From Gordonia sp. ABSL11-1 (GTDB taxonomy: Bacteria > Actinomycetota > Actinomycetes > Mycobacteriales > Mycobacteriaceae), in NCBI RefSeq assembly GCF_030315685.1, contig NZ_JASXSI010000036.1:1-35868 (forward strand): a stretch of 35,868 nucleotides of DNA. Reading direction: 5' to 3'. Made by a program: the position numbers and the translations under genes. Of the stretch, positions 7,763 to 16,774 are shown piece by piece. Below the pieces are notes generated by a model that was given only the letters and a program-made list of their open reading frames with translations, did not search any database and was not told the origin of the DNA. The stretch's first letter is position 1, and each line of letters starts with the position of its first letter.

Positions 7763-9153
7763 CAGTACTGACCTCCGGTGACCGGACTGCCGGTCGAGTC
7801 GACAGATGCGGGGACGAGGTCGGGGCGGGCGTCGCCGAGGATCTCATCCCGGTCGTCGTCGAGTGCGAACCCGGCGCGGATCATGTCCGTTGTCGCGGCA
7901 CGGTACCGCGCGAGGTAGTCTTCGGCGCCGGCATAGCGCCGACCGAGCGCCTCGGGATCGGCGGGTGTGGTGGAGCCGAACAGGACGCAGATGCGGTGGA
8001 CGTCGCCGGCGACGATACCGCTCAGCACCTGTGTGGGGGCGTCGACGGAGGGGCTGCGGACACCGCCGCGGACGTTCCCGATCTCGTCGAGAAGGAATCG
8101 ACGTGCATCGCCCGCGTTGTCCAGCTCCAGAGGTGGTGCCGACGGGGGCGCTGTGCCGCCGGCCGCCCAGGAAGCCAAGTGGCGCAGCGCGGCCCGCAGC
8201 ACGAAGCGCTGCTGGCCGCGGTTGACCGGTGTCGGGCACCCCAGGAGGTTCTCGTACGGTCCGATCTGGTGGAGGTCGGCGTGCGACGTCCCGGCCACCT
8301 CCCAGGTCCGGATTCGGGGCGAATCCGGCTGGCGGGAGCGCACATACAGGAAGTTGGTGAGGACGTCGGTCTCCGTCTGGACGGTGAGTACGGGGATGCC
8401 GACCGACGCGGGGATGGTGACGGGTTCGGCGCCGAACACCGTGTCGATGTCGATGCCCCGACCGACCTCGCCGAATGGCATGCCCGCGGCGGCGCGGGAG
8501 TGGATGAGGATGCCCTCGAAGGCGTCGTGATCGCCCACGAAGTGGCGGGCATAGGTGGTCAGGGCCATCGCCGACTGCGACTCCCCGACGGCGAGCAGTT
8601 GTCGCACCGAGAGACCGGACAGTGGATGATCGGTATCCGTCGGCGACCTCAGCGCCGCGCCGATCGAGGCGAAGATGTCGTAGCAGTAGGCGTCCCCGGG
8701 ATGGTCCAGGCCCGCGTACCTGTCGGGATCCTTTGCCGCCAGGCCCGACGCCCCCCCGGTCGAGAGCCCGTCGACGGATCCCTCACCACCCTCGATGCCG
8801 GTGTACTGCGCGGACACCCCGGCCCAGGCGTAGCCGCCGCGGATGAGTTCCTCGGCGAGATAGGTGTACTCGGGGGCGGCGTCGGCGCCACTGCTCACGT
8901 TGAGCCACTCGACGACGACGGTGCCGTTGAAGTCGTCGTCGGCGAGAGGACGGCGGACCAGGATGCGGGTGGTGTAGTCGGCGGAGCCGACGGCGACCAC
9001 GGTGTCGGCATCCCACGCGTGACGCTCCGCAGTACCGGCCGCGGCGTATTCGTTCTCTCCGTACCCATGTGCGGCCAGGTCCGGACCGGGCGTCGCGCTG
9101 ATGATCGAACACCCGGCGCCGCCGGCCATCTCGCGGAACGTCACAGTCGTCAT
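7762..9153 (-). CDS. Alpha/beta hydrolase domain-containing protein (Abhydrolase_10-like)
   Basis: This 463-residue protein is of a large hydrolase group usually annotated only as alpha/beta hydrolase domain-containing. The nucleophile elbow is GESQSAMAL, and the probable catalytic histidine is in GTSHADLHQIG. The N-terminus has no signal peptide, so a cytoplasmic ester or lactone hydrolase is likely. ATG 9153 forms an ATGA overlap with the stop of the upstream CMD gene, which fixes the start; the open frame further upstream to 9714 is out-of-frame noise within that gene. It fits as a lactone or ester hydrolysis step in the aldehyde-dehydrogenase operon. The M. tuberculosis locus, as I recall it, has no counterpart at this position. 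Confidence 0.82.
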   Translation of the reverse strand: MTTVTFREMAGGAGCSIISATPGPDLAAHGYGENEYAAAGTAERHAWDADTVVAVGSADYTTRILVRRPLADDDFNGTVVVEWLNVSSGADAAPEYTYLAEELIRGGYAWAGVSAQYTGIEGGEGSVDGLSTGGASGLAAKDPDRYAGLDHPGDAYCYDIFASIGAALRSPTDTDHPLSGLSVRQLLAVGESQSAMALTTYARHFVGDHDAFEGILIHSRAAAGMPFGEVGRGIDIDTVFGAEPVTIPASVGIPVLTVQTETDVLTNFLYVRSRQPDSPRIRTWEVAGTSHADLHQIGPYENLLGCPTPVNRGQQRFVLRAALRHLASWAAGGTAPPSAPPLELDNAGDARRFLLDEIGNVRGGVRSPSVDAPTQVLSGIVAGDVHRICVLFGSTTPADPEALGRRYAGAEDYLARYRAATTDMIRAGFALDDDRDEILGDARPDLVPASVDSTGSPVTGGQY

Positions 9154-9545
9154 GACGGTTGTTGCGACTTGCGGTACTTCGTGCTGACCTCGCCGAACAT
9201 CATGTTCATCTTGGTCCCGATGGGCCAGCCGACGTAATAGCAGAGGAACAGGGCGATCTCCTCCAGCTGCTCGGGCGTCAACTCGCCGTTGCCGAGTGCG
9301 GCACCCGCCTGGATCTCGGCGACGTCGACCTGACCGCCCGCGGCCAACGCACCCAGCAGCAGCAGCCTGCGGTCGCGGATGGACAACCCCTCCCGGGTCC
9401 AGACCTGCGCGAACAGTTGGTCCGCCGTGTGCGCGAAATGCAGTCCCGGGCCGTCGGACATCTCCCAGCCATAGACCTGCGACATCATCTCCAGCCCGCG
9501 ACGACGCTCCTCGGACTGCGGTGTCGGGGTGTCGGGGTCGGTCAT
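9150..9545 (-). CDS. Carboxymuconolactone decarboxylase family protein (Rv0771-like)
   Basis: This 131-residue protein has the CMD fold: LSIRDRRLLLLGALAAGGQ, then ELTPEQLEEIALFLCYYVGWP. It lacks the CxxC of AhpD-type peroxidase partners, which points to the PcaC-like lactone decarboxylase/isomerase branch rather than antioxidant function. It has ATGA overlaps with both neighbours. Its position after the SDR and the hydroxyisobutyrate-dehydrogenase-like gene equals that of Rv0771 in M. tuberculosis. The actual substrate is unknown, since no protocatechuate genes are nearby. Confidence 0.88.
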   Translation of the reverse strand: MTDPDTPTPQSEERRRGLEMMSQVYGWEMSDGPGLHFAHTADQLFAQVWTREGLSIRDRRLLLLGALAAGGQVDVAEIQAGAALGNGELTPEQLEEIALFLCYYVGWPIGTKMNMMFGEVSTKYRKSQQPS

Positions 9546-10450
9546 GAATCTCCTTCCTGATGGGGTACGCCCAGCCCGCGCGCGAGATCGGTGTAGGCCT
9601 GGCTACCCAGGGGCAACTCGACGCCGAGGTCCGCGGCGAGGGTGAGCGCGAGTGACAGGTCCTTTTCTCCCAAGGCTCGCACGTGAGTGAAGATGCCGTA
9701 CCAGAAATCGTCATGGTCGATCTCGGCGGTGGTGTCGCGCAACATGATCGCGCCGGCGCCGCCCGTGATGGCGTCGGTGTGGCGGACGACCTTGCCGAGT
9801 TTCGCGATGTCGATCCCGGCCGCCTCGGCGAGCCGGGACGCCTCGGTGGCGGCGGTGAACGAGATGAAATGCAGCAGATTGCGCGCCAGCTTCATCTTCG
9901 TGCCCGTGCCCACCTCCTCCCCGGCGTGGACGATCATGTCGGCGCACAGTCCGAACGGTTCCTTCAGCTTCTGGTAGGCCTCCCGCGGACCGCCGACCAT
10001 GACCGCCAGGCGACCTTGCTCGGCTCCCGGCGCGCCACCGGAGATGGGCGCGTCGAGCAGCGTGACACCGCGCTCGGCGCAGACCGCTGCGAGGTCGATC
10101 GCGGTCTGCGGCGAGATGGTCGAGTGCACCGTGATGACGGTGCCGTCGACGGCGCCATCGAGCAGTCCGCCCTTCCCGGCGACGACGGTGCGGACCTGCT
10201 CGTCGTTCAGGACGCAGATGCCGATGATGTCGGCGGCCGCGGCGACGTCACGGAGTGAGCCGGCTGCAGCGGCACCCTGGTCGGCGAGGTTCGCGACAGC
10301 CTCGTCGGACAGGTCGAACACGGTGAGTCCGCCGTCCCATTTGGCCAACCGGGCCGCCATCGGGCCGCCGATGTTGCCGAGGCCGATATACCCGAGCCGC
10401 ACCGGCGCATCGGCCCCGCCGGCGTTGGATGCGGCGGCGTCGGAACTCAT
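9542..10450 (-). CDS. NAD(P)-dependent beta-hydroxyacid dehydrogenase (3-hydroxyisobutyrate dehydrogenase family, Rv0770-like)
   Basis: This 302-residue protein has the N-terminal Rossmann motif GYIGLGNIGGPMAARLAK, the family substrate-binding motif DAPISGGAPGAEQG, and the catalytic lysine segment GTGTKMKLARNLL. The last ~130 residues form the all-helical domain. Enzymes of this family oxidise beta-hydroxyacids to semialdehydes. It overlaps the SDR stop and the CMD start by ATGA junctions. The order aldA, SDR, this gene, CMD matches M. tuberculosis Rv0768-Rv0771. It may act on a hydroxyacid produced by the P450 and aldehyde dehydrogenase steps. Confidence 0.92.
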   Translation of the reverse strand: MSSDAAASNAGGADAPVRLGYIGLGNIGGPMAARLAKWDGGLTVFDLSDEAVANLADQGAAAAGSLRDVAAAADIIGICVLNDEQVRTVVAGKGGLLDGAVDGTVITVHSTISPQTAIDLAAVCAERGVTLLDAPISGGAPGAEQGRLAVMVGGPREAYQKLKEPFGLCADMIVHAGEEVGTGTKMKLARNLLHFISFTAATEASRLAEAAGIDIAKLGKVVRHTDAITGGAGAIMLRDTTAEIDHDDFWYGIFTHVRALGEKDLSLALTLAADLGVELPLGSQAYTDLARGLGVPHQEGDS

Positions 10451-11193
10451 GAGCGGATGACCTGCCCGCCGTCGACGTTGAAGATCTGGCCGGTGACCCA
10501 GCTCGCCTCATCCGAGAGCAGGAACAGGCACATGCCGACGAGATCCTCCGGGGTGCCGAAGCGCTTGAGCGGCAGTCGGTTCACGATGTCGGCGACCATC
10601 TCCTTGGGCGTCGTCGACCGAGTGGCCTCGGTGTCGATGGGACCGGGCGCGATGGCATTGACCCGGATGTTCTGGCCACCGAGTTCGGTCGCGAGCTGCT
10701 GGGTGAGGCCGTTGACCCCGACCTTGGCCAGGCCGTAGAAGCCGCTGTAGAGCCATGCGGCGGTGGAGGATTGATTGACGATCGCGCCACCCTCGGTCAT
10801 GTGCGTGTACACGGCGCGGGTGACGTTGAGAGCACCGTCGAGGTTCACGCTCATGAACTTCTTGTAGTAGTCCCACGGGACGGTGATCAGGAAGTCCAGT
10901 TTCATCCCGCCGTAGATGGCGGCGTTGTTCACCAGGCCGTCGATCGTCCCGTAGGCGTCGACGGTCGCGGTCGCCAGTGCCTGCGCCGACTGTTCGTCGG
11001 AGACGTCGGTGTTGACGTAGAGGCCACCGATGTCGGCGGCGACCTGCTTGCCGGCCTCGTCGTTGAGGTCGGCGACGACGACGTTGGCGCCCTCGGCGGC
11101 CAGTGCGCGCGCGTAGGCCTCACCGATCCCGCCGGCGGCGCCGGTGACGATGACGGTCTTGCCGGTGAAACGTGAACGGTTCTCGGAAGTCAT
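10447..11193 (-). CDS. Short-chain dehydrogenase/reductase (Rv0769-like)
   Basis: This 248-residue classical SDR has the cofactor loop TGAAGGIGEA (residues 17-26), the NNAA motif at 89-92, and the catalytic set Ser142/143, Tyr153 and Lys157 (FYGLAK). An Asp after the second beta-strand (ADLND) favours NAD(H). It ends VTGQIFNVDGGQVIRS, the usual SDR tail. The start is ATG 11193; the open frame to 11310 overlaps the aldehyde dehydrogenase gene and has no family similarity. It lies 52 bases downstream of the aldehyde dehydrogenase, as Rv0769 follows Rv0768. It probably oxidises an alcohol to a ketone or aldehyde in the same pathway. Confidence 0.92.
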   Translation of the reverse strand: MTSENRSRFTGKTVIVTGAAGGIGEAYARALAAEGANVVVADLNDEAGKQVAADIGGLYVNTDVSDEQSAQALATATVDAYGTIDGLVNNAAIYGGMKLDFLITVPWDYYKKFMSVNLDGALNVTRAVYTHMTEGGAIVNQSSTAAWLYSGFYGLAKVGVNGLTQQLATELGGQNIRVNAIAPGPIDTEATRSTTPKEMVADIVNRLPLKRFGTPEDLVGMCLFLLSDEASWVTGQIFNVDGGQVIRS

Positions 11194-11245
11194 TGTGCTG
11201 CTTTCTGTTGTGGGTGGTGTGCTGTCCGGTGCCTCAGGGAGCGGG

Positions 11246-12727
11246 CTACGCCGGTGTCGCGACCGCCTTCGACTCGAGGTACTCCTCGAAGCCCGCGACG
11301 CCCATCTCACGACCGATCCCGGACTGCTTGTATCCGCCGAACGGGACGTCGGCGGAGTACCAGATGCCGCCGTTGATGCCCATGGTTCCGGTGCGAACCC
11401 CGTTGACCACCTTGTCGATTCGGGCGGCGTCGGTGCCCCACACGGCGCCCGAGAGGCCGTACGGGGAATCGTTGGCGATGCGGATGGCGTCGTCGTCGCC
11501 GTCGTGGGGGATGATCACCAGCACCGGCCCGAAGATCTCCTCCTGCGCGACCCGTGCTGAGTTGTCGAGCCCGGAGATCAGCGTGGGCTCGACGAAGAAG
11601 CCGCTGTCCTTGTCTGCCGGGCGTCCGCCGCCGATCTCGATGGTGCCGCCCTCGGACCTCGCCAGCTCGATGTAGGACTCGACACGCGCGCGTTGTGTCG
11701 CGGAGATCAGCGGGCCGCAGATGGTTCCACCGTCGGTCGGGTCGCCGGCGGCGAGACCGGCGAGCGAGTCACGGGTGGCGGAGATCGCGTCGTCGAGCTT
11801 CTCGCGCGGCACGACGAGGCGTGTGGTGATGGCGCATCCCTGACCGGCGTGGGTGACGACATTGAAGGCGGCCATCGAACAGGCAGAGGCGAGGTCGGCG
11901 TCGTCGAGGACGATGAAGGCAGACTTGCCGCCGAGTTCGAGGAACACCTTCTTCAGCGACTCGGCCGCACTCGCCATGACCTTCTTGCCGGTAGCGGTCG
12001 AGCCGGTGAACGACACCAGGTCGACGCGCAGATCGGTGGACAGTTGGGCGCCGAGCGCGTGGTCGCCGGACGTGACGATGTTGATCACACCGGGCGGGAA
12101 GTCTGTCTCCTCGGCGATCACCTTGCCCACCAACGCCGCGCACCAGGGCGTGTCCGGGGCCGGTTTGAGGACCACCGTGCAGCCGGCCGCCAGTGCCGGG
12201 CCGATCTTGGCGAGATTGATCTGGTGTGGGAAGTTCCACGGCGTGATGGCGCCGACGACGCCGGCCGCCTCGAACCGCACCTCGCGAGTGTTCTTGAGTC
12301 CCATCGGCTTCGCCTCGCCGAGGTCCCTGGTCCACTGGTAGGTCTCGGCCAGATCGGCGAAGTACCCCAGATCGCGGACCGGTCCTTCGAATTGCGGTCC
12401 GTGGGTGAGGAAGACGGGGCAGCCGACCTCGGCGACGGTGATGTCGCGGAACTCGTCGGCGTGTGCGAGCAGGGCGTCCCGGAGCTGACGGAGGCAGCGG
12501 GCACGCAGAGCGTGATCGCGTGACCAGTCCGTGGTGTCGAAGGCTGCCCGTGCGGCGCCGATCGCGGCATCCATGTCGGCGGCGGTGCCGTCGGCGGCCT
12601 GCCCGATCACCTCCTCGGTGGCCGGGTTGACGACGTCGAAGGTGCCGGCGCCACCGGCGGTGAGTTTGCCGTCGATCAGCAGATCAGACGACGAGGCGGG
12701 GCGAAGAGGCATGGTCTGGAACTCCAT
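11246..12727 (-). CDS. aldA: NAD(P)-dependent aldehyde dehydrogenase (Rv0768/AldA-like)
   Basis: This 493-residue enzyme is of full aldehyde-dehydrogenase length. It shows ITPWNFPH near residue 161, FTGSTATG at ~240 (cofactor binding), general base Glu264 in FLELGGKSA, and nucleophile Cys298 in HAGQGCAIT. The C-terminal PFGGYKQSGIGREMG is also canonical. It oxidises an aldehyde to a carboxylic acid. It is first in the leftward operon and divergent from a TetR gene, the same arrangement as aldA (Rv0768) and Rv0767c in M. tuberculosis, whose protein it resembles closely from memory. The start ATG 12727 has no clear Shine-Dalgarno sequence; ATG 12712 is an alternative. A TACACT -10 lies upstream. 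Confidence 0.93.
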   Translation of the reverse strand: MEFQTMPLRPASSSDLLIDGKLTAGGAGTFDVVNPATEEVIGQAADGTAADMDAAIGAARAAFDTTDWSRDHALRARCLRQLRDALLAHADEFRDITVAEVGCPVFLTHGPQFEGPVRDLGYFADLAETYQWTRDLGEAKPMGLKNTREVRFEAAGVVGAITPWNFPHQINLAKIGPALAAGCTVVLKPAPDTPWCAALVGKVIAEETDFPPGVINIVTSGDHALGAQLSTDLRVDLVSFTGSTATGKKVMASAAESLKKVFLELGGKSAFIVLDDADLASACSMAAFNVVTHAGQGCAITTRLVVPREKLDDAISATRDSLAGLAAGDPTDGGTICGPLISATQRARVESYIELARSEGGTIEIGGGRPADKDSGFFVEPTLISGLDNSARVAQEEIFGPVLVIIPHDGDDDAIRIANDSPYGLSGAVWGTDAARIDKVVNGVRTGTMGINGGIWYSADVPFGGYKQSGIGREMGVAGFEEYLESKAVATPA

Positions 12728-12776
12728 CTGGACAGGTGTCTGGACTCGCGTTCAAACCTAGTGTAGCCTCGCTCAC
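12728..12776. promoter_or_regulatory. Divergent promoter/operator between aldA and tetR
   Basis: Rightward, TGGACT (12741-12746) and TAGCCT (12764-12769) are spaced by 17 bases. The tetR ATG follows the -10 by seven bases, which suggests a leaderless transcript and fits the lack of a ribosome-binding site. Leftward, TACACT (complement of 12760-12765) is a good -10 for aldA, so the two -10 boxes overlap. GACAGGTGTC (12731-12740, arms GACA/TGTC) and direct CTGGAC repeats (12728, 12740) with an inverted copy GTCCAG at 12779 are candidate TetR operator elements. Binding is inferred. Confidence 0.5.
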
Positions 12777-13358
12777 ATGTCCAGTCCCGTGTCCCAGGAA
12801 TCCACCCGCCGGCGGCTCACCCAGCAGCAGGCGGAGACCGTCACCCGGCTCACCGACGCGGCGGTCGACGTGCTCAACACCGAGGGTTTCGATGGACTCA
12901 CCGTGCGTACCGTCGCCAAACTGGCCGGTGTTGCGCCTGCCACGGCGTACACGTACTTCTCCTCGAAGAGTCACCTCGTCGCCGAGGTGTTCTGGCGACG
13001 ACTGAGTGCGGGTGTGCCCGAGCCGGACCTCTCCGCACCGCCGGCCGAACGTGTCGCCCAGGTGCTGCGCGAGGTGTCGATGGTGGTGGCCGGCGAGGGA
13101 CAGCTCGGTGGTGCCGTGACCATGGCGCTGCTCGGAACCGATCCGGATGTCGAACACCTGCGCCTGCGTATCGGCGGCTTCATCCGGCGTCGCCTGGCGG
13201 AGGCTCTCGAGGTGGATCCGGACAATCCGGGACCGCTCCTCGACGCCCTCGAGATGATCTACGCCGGTGGGCTGGTGCATGCGGGAATGGGCCACATGTC
13301 GTACGAGCAGACCTCGGAACGTCTTGTCGCAGCCGCACATCTACTGATGGAGAAGTGA
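12777..13358 (+). CDS. TetR family transcriptional regulator (Rv0767c-like)
   Basis: This 193-residue regulator has an N-terminal helix-turn-helix: LTVRTVAKLAGVAPATAYTYFSSKSHLVAEVF at about residues 42-73. The C-terminal ligand domain is variable. It heads the rightward operon with two P450s and is divergent from aldA, so it most likely represses both arms and is relieved by a pathway substrate or CoA ester. Its stop overlaps the first P450 start (TGATG). The start ATG 12777 lacks a Shine-Dalgarno sequence, consistent with leaderless translation from the -10 at 12764-12769. Effector and operator are not known. Confidence 0.9.
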   Translation: MSSPVSQESTRRRLTQQQAETVTRLTDAAVDVLNTEGFDGLTVRTVAKLAGVAPATAYTYFSSKSHLVAEVFWRRLSAGVPEPDLSAPPAERVAQVLREVSMVVAGEGQLGGAVTMALLGTDPDVEHLRLRIGGFIRRRLAEALEVDPDNPGPLLDALEMIYAGGLVHAGMGHMSYEQTSERLVAAAHLLMEK

Positions 13359-14596
13359 TGACCGAAACCGCCACGGGAGCGGGGATGGAACACCGCGTCC
13401 CGTTCGATCCGTATGCCTATGGCTTCCACGAGGATCCGTACCCGACATATGCTCGCCTGCGTCAGGAAGCGCCTGTCTACTACAACGCCGACATGGACTT
13501 CTGGGCGTTGGCCAACCATGCCGACGTCCGGGCCGGCTTCCGCGACAGCGTGAACCTGTCCAACGCGTGGGGTGTGTCGATGGACCCGTCGTCGTATGGT
13601 CCCGATGCCCACAAGTCGATGTCGTTCCTGGCCATGGACGATCCGAAGCACATGCGCATCCGGAAGCTGGTGTCCAAGGGCTTCACCCCGCGGCGGGTCA
13701 ACGACCTGTCCGGGCGCATCACGGCTCTGACCCATCAGCACTGGAGCAAGTGTCTCGACAAGGGGGAGTTCGACTACGTCGCCGATTTCGCAGGGCTGCT
13801 CCCGATGGACGTCGTGTCCGAGCTGCTCGGTGTTCCCGAGGCGGATCGCGCATTCCTGCGCCGGAAGTCGGATCTGCTGCTGCACCGGGAGGAAGGGGTC
13901 CTCGACATCCCCGAAGCGGCGGTGTACGCCTACATCGAACTGCACAAGTACTACACCGAACTCATCGCCGACCGGCACACGGATCTCGGCGAGGATCTGG
14001 TCTCGGCGCTGATCACGGCCGAGGTCGACGACGACGTGACCGGTGAGAAGACCACGCTCAGTGAGGACGAGATCGTGGGCTTCATGGTCCTGATGGTCGT
14101 CGCCGGCAACGAGACGACCACCAAACTCCTTGCGAACGCGCTGTATTGGGGCTGGCGGAACCCGGATCAACTCGCCAAGGTGATCGCCGATCCCGAGGTC
14201 GTGCCGGACTGGACCGAGGAGACCCTGCGCTACGACAACTCGACGCAGATGGTCCTACGCAAGGTCGCTGCCGATGTCACATACGGAGACACCATCATCC
14301 CGGAAGGCGACCGCGTGCTCCTCCTCGTCGGGTCGGCGAACCGCGACGAGACGGTGTTCGAGAACGCCGACGAGTACCAGATCGGTCGGGACTGCAGCCA
14401 GGCGCTGATGAGCTTCGGCATGGGAACCCACTTCTGCCTCGGCGCACACCTCGCACGACTGGAGTCCAACATCGGTCTCGAAGAGGTGGCCCGGTCCATC
14501 CGCAGCGTCGACATCGACATCGACAACGCGGTCCGAGTCCATTCGGTGAACGTCCGCGGCTTCGCCGAGCTTCCCGTGAGAGTGCAGGTGCGCTGA
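13358..14596 (+). CDS. cyp123: Cytochrome P450, CYP123-like (Rv0766c-like)
   Basis: This 412-residue soluble bacterial P450 has the I-helix oxygen-activation motif AGNETT (249-254), the ExxR motif EETLR (287-291), and the haem-thiolate loop FGMGTHFCLG with Cys360. It closely resembles M. tuberculosis CYP123 from memory, including the C-terminal VRVHSVNVRGFAELPVRVQ. It catalyses monooxygenation of an unknown substrate with electrons from a ferredoxin, probably the one at 16775. ATG 13358 overlaps the TetR stop by one base and has GGAGAAG upstream; GTG 13355 is an alternative. Its stop overlaps the next SDR start by one base. Confidence 0.93.
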   Translation: MTETATGAGMEHRVPFDPYAYGFHEDPYPTYARLRQEAPVYYNADMDFWALANHADVRAGFRDSVNLSNAWGVSMDPSSYGPDAHKSMSFLAMDDPKHMRIRKLVSKGFTPRRVNDLSGRITALTHQHWSKCLDKGEFDYVADFAGLLPMDVVSELLGVPEADRAFLRRKSDLLLHREEGVLDIPEAAVYAYIELHKYYTELIADRHTDLGEDLVSALITAEVDDDVTGEKTTLSEDEIVGFMVLMVVAGNETTTKLLANALYWGWRNPDQLAKVIADPEVVPDWTEETLRYDNSTQMVLRKVAADVTYGDTIIPEGDRVLLLVGSANRDETVFENADEYQIGRDCSQALMSFGMGTHFCLGAHLARLESNIGLEEVARSIRSVDIDIDNAVRVHSVNVRGFAELPVRVQVR

Positions 14597-15414
14597 TGGC
14601 CTACATCCCCCATCCCGAACGTCGGCCGGTTCTGGTGGCCGGGGCGTCGTCGGGTATCGGCGCCGCGACTGCGGAATACCTTGCGGCACGGAAGTATCCG
14701 ATCGCGCTGGCGGCGCGCCGGGTCGATCGGCTGCAGGACCTCGCCGAGCAGATCACCGCGGCGGGCGGCGAGGCGGTGGCCGTACCGCTCGACGTGACCG
14801 ACCCGGCATCGGTCGTCGACTGTGTGGCGAAGGCCGAGGCGGCGCTCGGACCGCTGGAGATCGTCGTGGCCGGAGCCGGTGACCTCGCGGTGGGGCTCTC
14901 CTACGAGACCTCGCCGGAGGAGTTCACCGATCAGATCAACATCCACCTCAACGGCGCCTACCGCATCTTCCGCGCGGCGATACCCGGCATGATCGACCGT
15001 ACCCGTGGAGATTTCGTCTTCATCGGCTCGGACGTGGCGATCCGGCCGCGGCCATGGTCGTCGGCGTATGTGGCGGCGAAGGCGGGCATCGACGGCCTCG
15101 TCGCGACGATCCAGCTCGAACTCGAGGGCACCGGGGTGCGTGCAGGTGTCGTCCGGCCCGGTCAGACCCTCACCGGAATGGGGATGAACCTCGATCCCGC
15201 GACCACCGAGAACATGCTCAACGACTGGATCAAGCACGGCCTCGCCCGCCACGGCAACTTCCTGTCGCCCGAACACATCGCCCAGGCGGTGTCCGCCATG
15301 GTCGAGATGCCCCGCGGCGCCCACATGCGTTCGGTCGAGGTCGAGGCCGAAGGAGCCATCCCACGGGCGAGACGCGAACAGCAGTCTGCCGAATCGAAAG
15401 GAACGGACTCATGA
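14596..15414 (+). CDS. Short-chain dehydrogenase between CYP123 and CYP51 (Rv0765c-like)
   Basis: This 272-residue SDR has the NADP-type cofactor loop VAGASSGIGAATAE and the basic second-strand stretch ALAARRVDRL, which favours NADP(H). VAGAGD replaces the usual NNAG, and the active site is SSAYVAAKAGIDG (Tyr and Lys four apart). The C-terminal segment WIKHGLARHGNFLSPEHIA matches the Rv0765c type. It is locked between the two P450 genes by a TGATG junction upstream and an ATGA junction downstream. It probably oxidises a P450-generated alcohol, or acts as a ketoreductase. The open frame to 14146 is a shadow within the P450. Confidence 0.92.
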   Translation: MAYIPHPERRPVLVAGASSGIGAATAEYLAARKYPIALAARRVDRLQDLAEQITAAGGEAVAVPLDVTDPASVVDCVAKAEAALGPLEIVVAGAGDLAVGLSYETSPEEFTDQINIHLNGAYRIFRAAIPGMIDRTRGDFVFIGSDVAIRPRPWSSAYVAAKAGIDGLVATIQLELEGTGVRAGVVRPGQTLTGMGMNLDPATTENMLNDWIKHGLARHGNFLSPEHIAQAVSAMVEMPRGAHMRSVEVEAEGAIPRARREQQSAESKGTDS

Positions 15415-16769
15415 CCGCGCTGACCAAGCCGCGACGCGTCTCCGGTGGGGACGGCGAGCACGGACACCTCGACGAACTCGCGTCGGACCCGATCGGACTC
15501 TTCTGGCGTGTCCGCGAGGAATGCGGCGACGTCGGGCAGTTCCAGCTCGCGGACCGCGAGGTCGTGCTGGTGTCCGGCGCGGCCGCGAACGAGGAGTTCT
15601 TCCGCGCTCCTGAAGAGGATCTGGATCAGGCCGCGGCCTACCCGTTCATGACACCGGTGTTCGGCGAGGGTGTCGTCTTCGACGCGAGCCCGGAGGAACG
15701 GTCGAAGGCCATCCACAATTCGGCGCTCAAGGGCCCGCACATGAAACAGCATGCGGTGACCATCCCGAACGAGGCGGAGCGGATCATCGCCGGCTGGGGC
15801 GACGAGGGAGAGATCGATCTCCTCGAGTTCTTCGGCGAGCTGACGCTGTACACGTCATCGGCCTGCCTGATCGGTCGCAAGTTTCGCGAACAGCTCACCA
15901 AGCACGTGTCCGAGCTGTTCCACGATCTCGAGAAAGGCACCGACCCCATCGCCTACGTCGATGCCTACGCCGACATCGAGAGCTTTCGCAAACGCGATGC
16001 CGCGCGCGCTGAGTTGGTCGGGTTCATCCAGGGTGTGATGAACGACCGCGTCGCGAATCCGACCGAGGACAAAGACGATCGCGATCTCATGGATGTCCTG
16101 ATCCAGGTGGGCTTCGACGCCAACACGATCACCGGCATGTTCATCTCGATGATGTTCGCCGGGCACCACACCACCCAGGGCACCGCGGCGTGGACACTGA
16201 TCGAGCTGTTGCGCAATCCCGACTACATGCAGCGGGTGTACGCCGAGCTCGACGAGATCTACGGCGACACTCCGGCCGGCGAGCGGCCGGAGTACACGTT
16301 CGCCCACACGCGGCAGATGCCGTTGCTGGAGAACGCTCTCAAGGAGGCGCTTCGGCTGCATCCGCCGTTGATCATCCTGATGCGACTCGTGCAGAAGGAC
16401 TTTCATATCGAGGACTTCGAGATCAAGGCTGGCCAATCGATCGCGGTGTCGCCCGCCGTCTCCAACCGGCTGTCGGAGGACTTCGACACCCCGGACACCT
16501 TCGATCCCGACCGGTACAACAAGCCCCGCACCGAGGATCTGGTCAACCGCTGGACGTGGATCCCGTTCGGTGCGGGCCGACACCGGTGTGTGGGTGCTCA
16601 GTTCGCGATCATGCAACTCAAGGCCATCTTCTCGGTGCTGTTCCAGAACTATGAGTTCGAGATGCTGCAACCGTCGAACACCTACCGCAACGACCATTCC
16701 AAGATGGTCGTCCAACTCCAGCAGCCCTGCCGGGTGCGTTACCGCAGGCGAGCACGCGCGAAGGGGTGA
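15411..16769 (+). CDS. cyp51: Cytochrome P450 CYP51 (sterol 14-alpha-demethylase family)
   Basis: This 452-residue protein carries CYP51 signatures: AYPFMTPVFGEGVVFDASP (residues 76-94, B-C region), MMFAGHHTT (I helix, 248-255), KEALRLHPPLIILMR (ExxR at 312-315), and WIPFGAGRHRCVG with haem ligand Cys393. It matches M. tuberculosis CYP51 (Rv0764c) along its length from memory, including the tail NDHSKMVVQL. CYP51 enzymes remove the 14-alpha-methyl of sterols in three oxidations, but actinobacteria of this group generally lack sterol synthesis, so the natural substrate is open. The start forms an ATGA overlap with the SDR. The redox partner ferredoxin follows directly. Confidence 0.96.
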   Translation: MTALTKPRRVSGGDGEHGHLDELASDPIGLFWRVREECGDVGQFQLADREVVLVSGAAANEEFFRAPEEDLDQAAAYPFMTPVFGEGVVFDASPEERSKAIHNSALKGPHMKQHAVTIPNEAERIIAGWGDEGEIDLLEFFGELTLYTSSACLIGRKFREQLTKHVSELFHDLEKGTDPIAYVDAYADIESFRKRDAARAELVGFIQGVMNDRVANPTEDKDDRDLMDVLIQVGFDANTITGMFISMMFAGHHTTQGTAAWTLIELLRNPDYMQRVYAELDEIYGDTPAGERPEYTFAHTRQMPLLENALKEALRLHPPLIILMRLVQKDFHIEDFEIKAGQSIAVSPAVSNRLSEDFDTPDTFDPDRYNKPRTEDLVNRWTWIPFGAGRHRCVGAQFAIMQLKAIFSVLFQNYEFEMLQPSNTYRNDHSKMVVQLQQPCRVRYRRRARAKG

Positions 16770-16774
16770 GTGTC

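Noticed and set aside
14230..15324. Long antisense open frame opposite the P450/SDR genes, and many similar frames throughout
   Set aside because: In GC-rich DNA the third-position bias opens long frames on the opposite strand; these lack family motifs and overlap well-supported genes.
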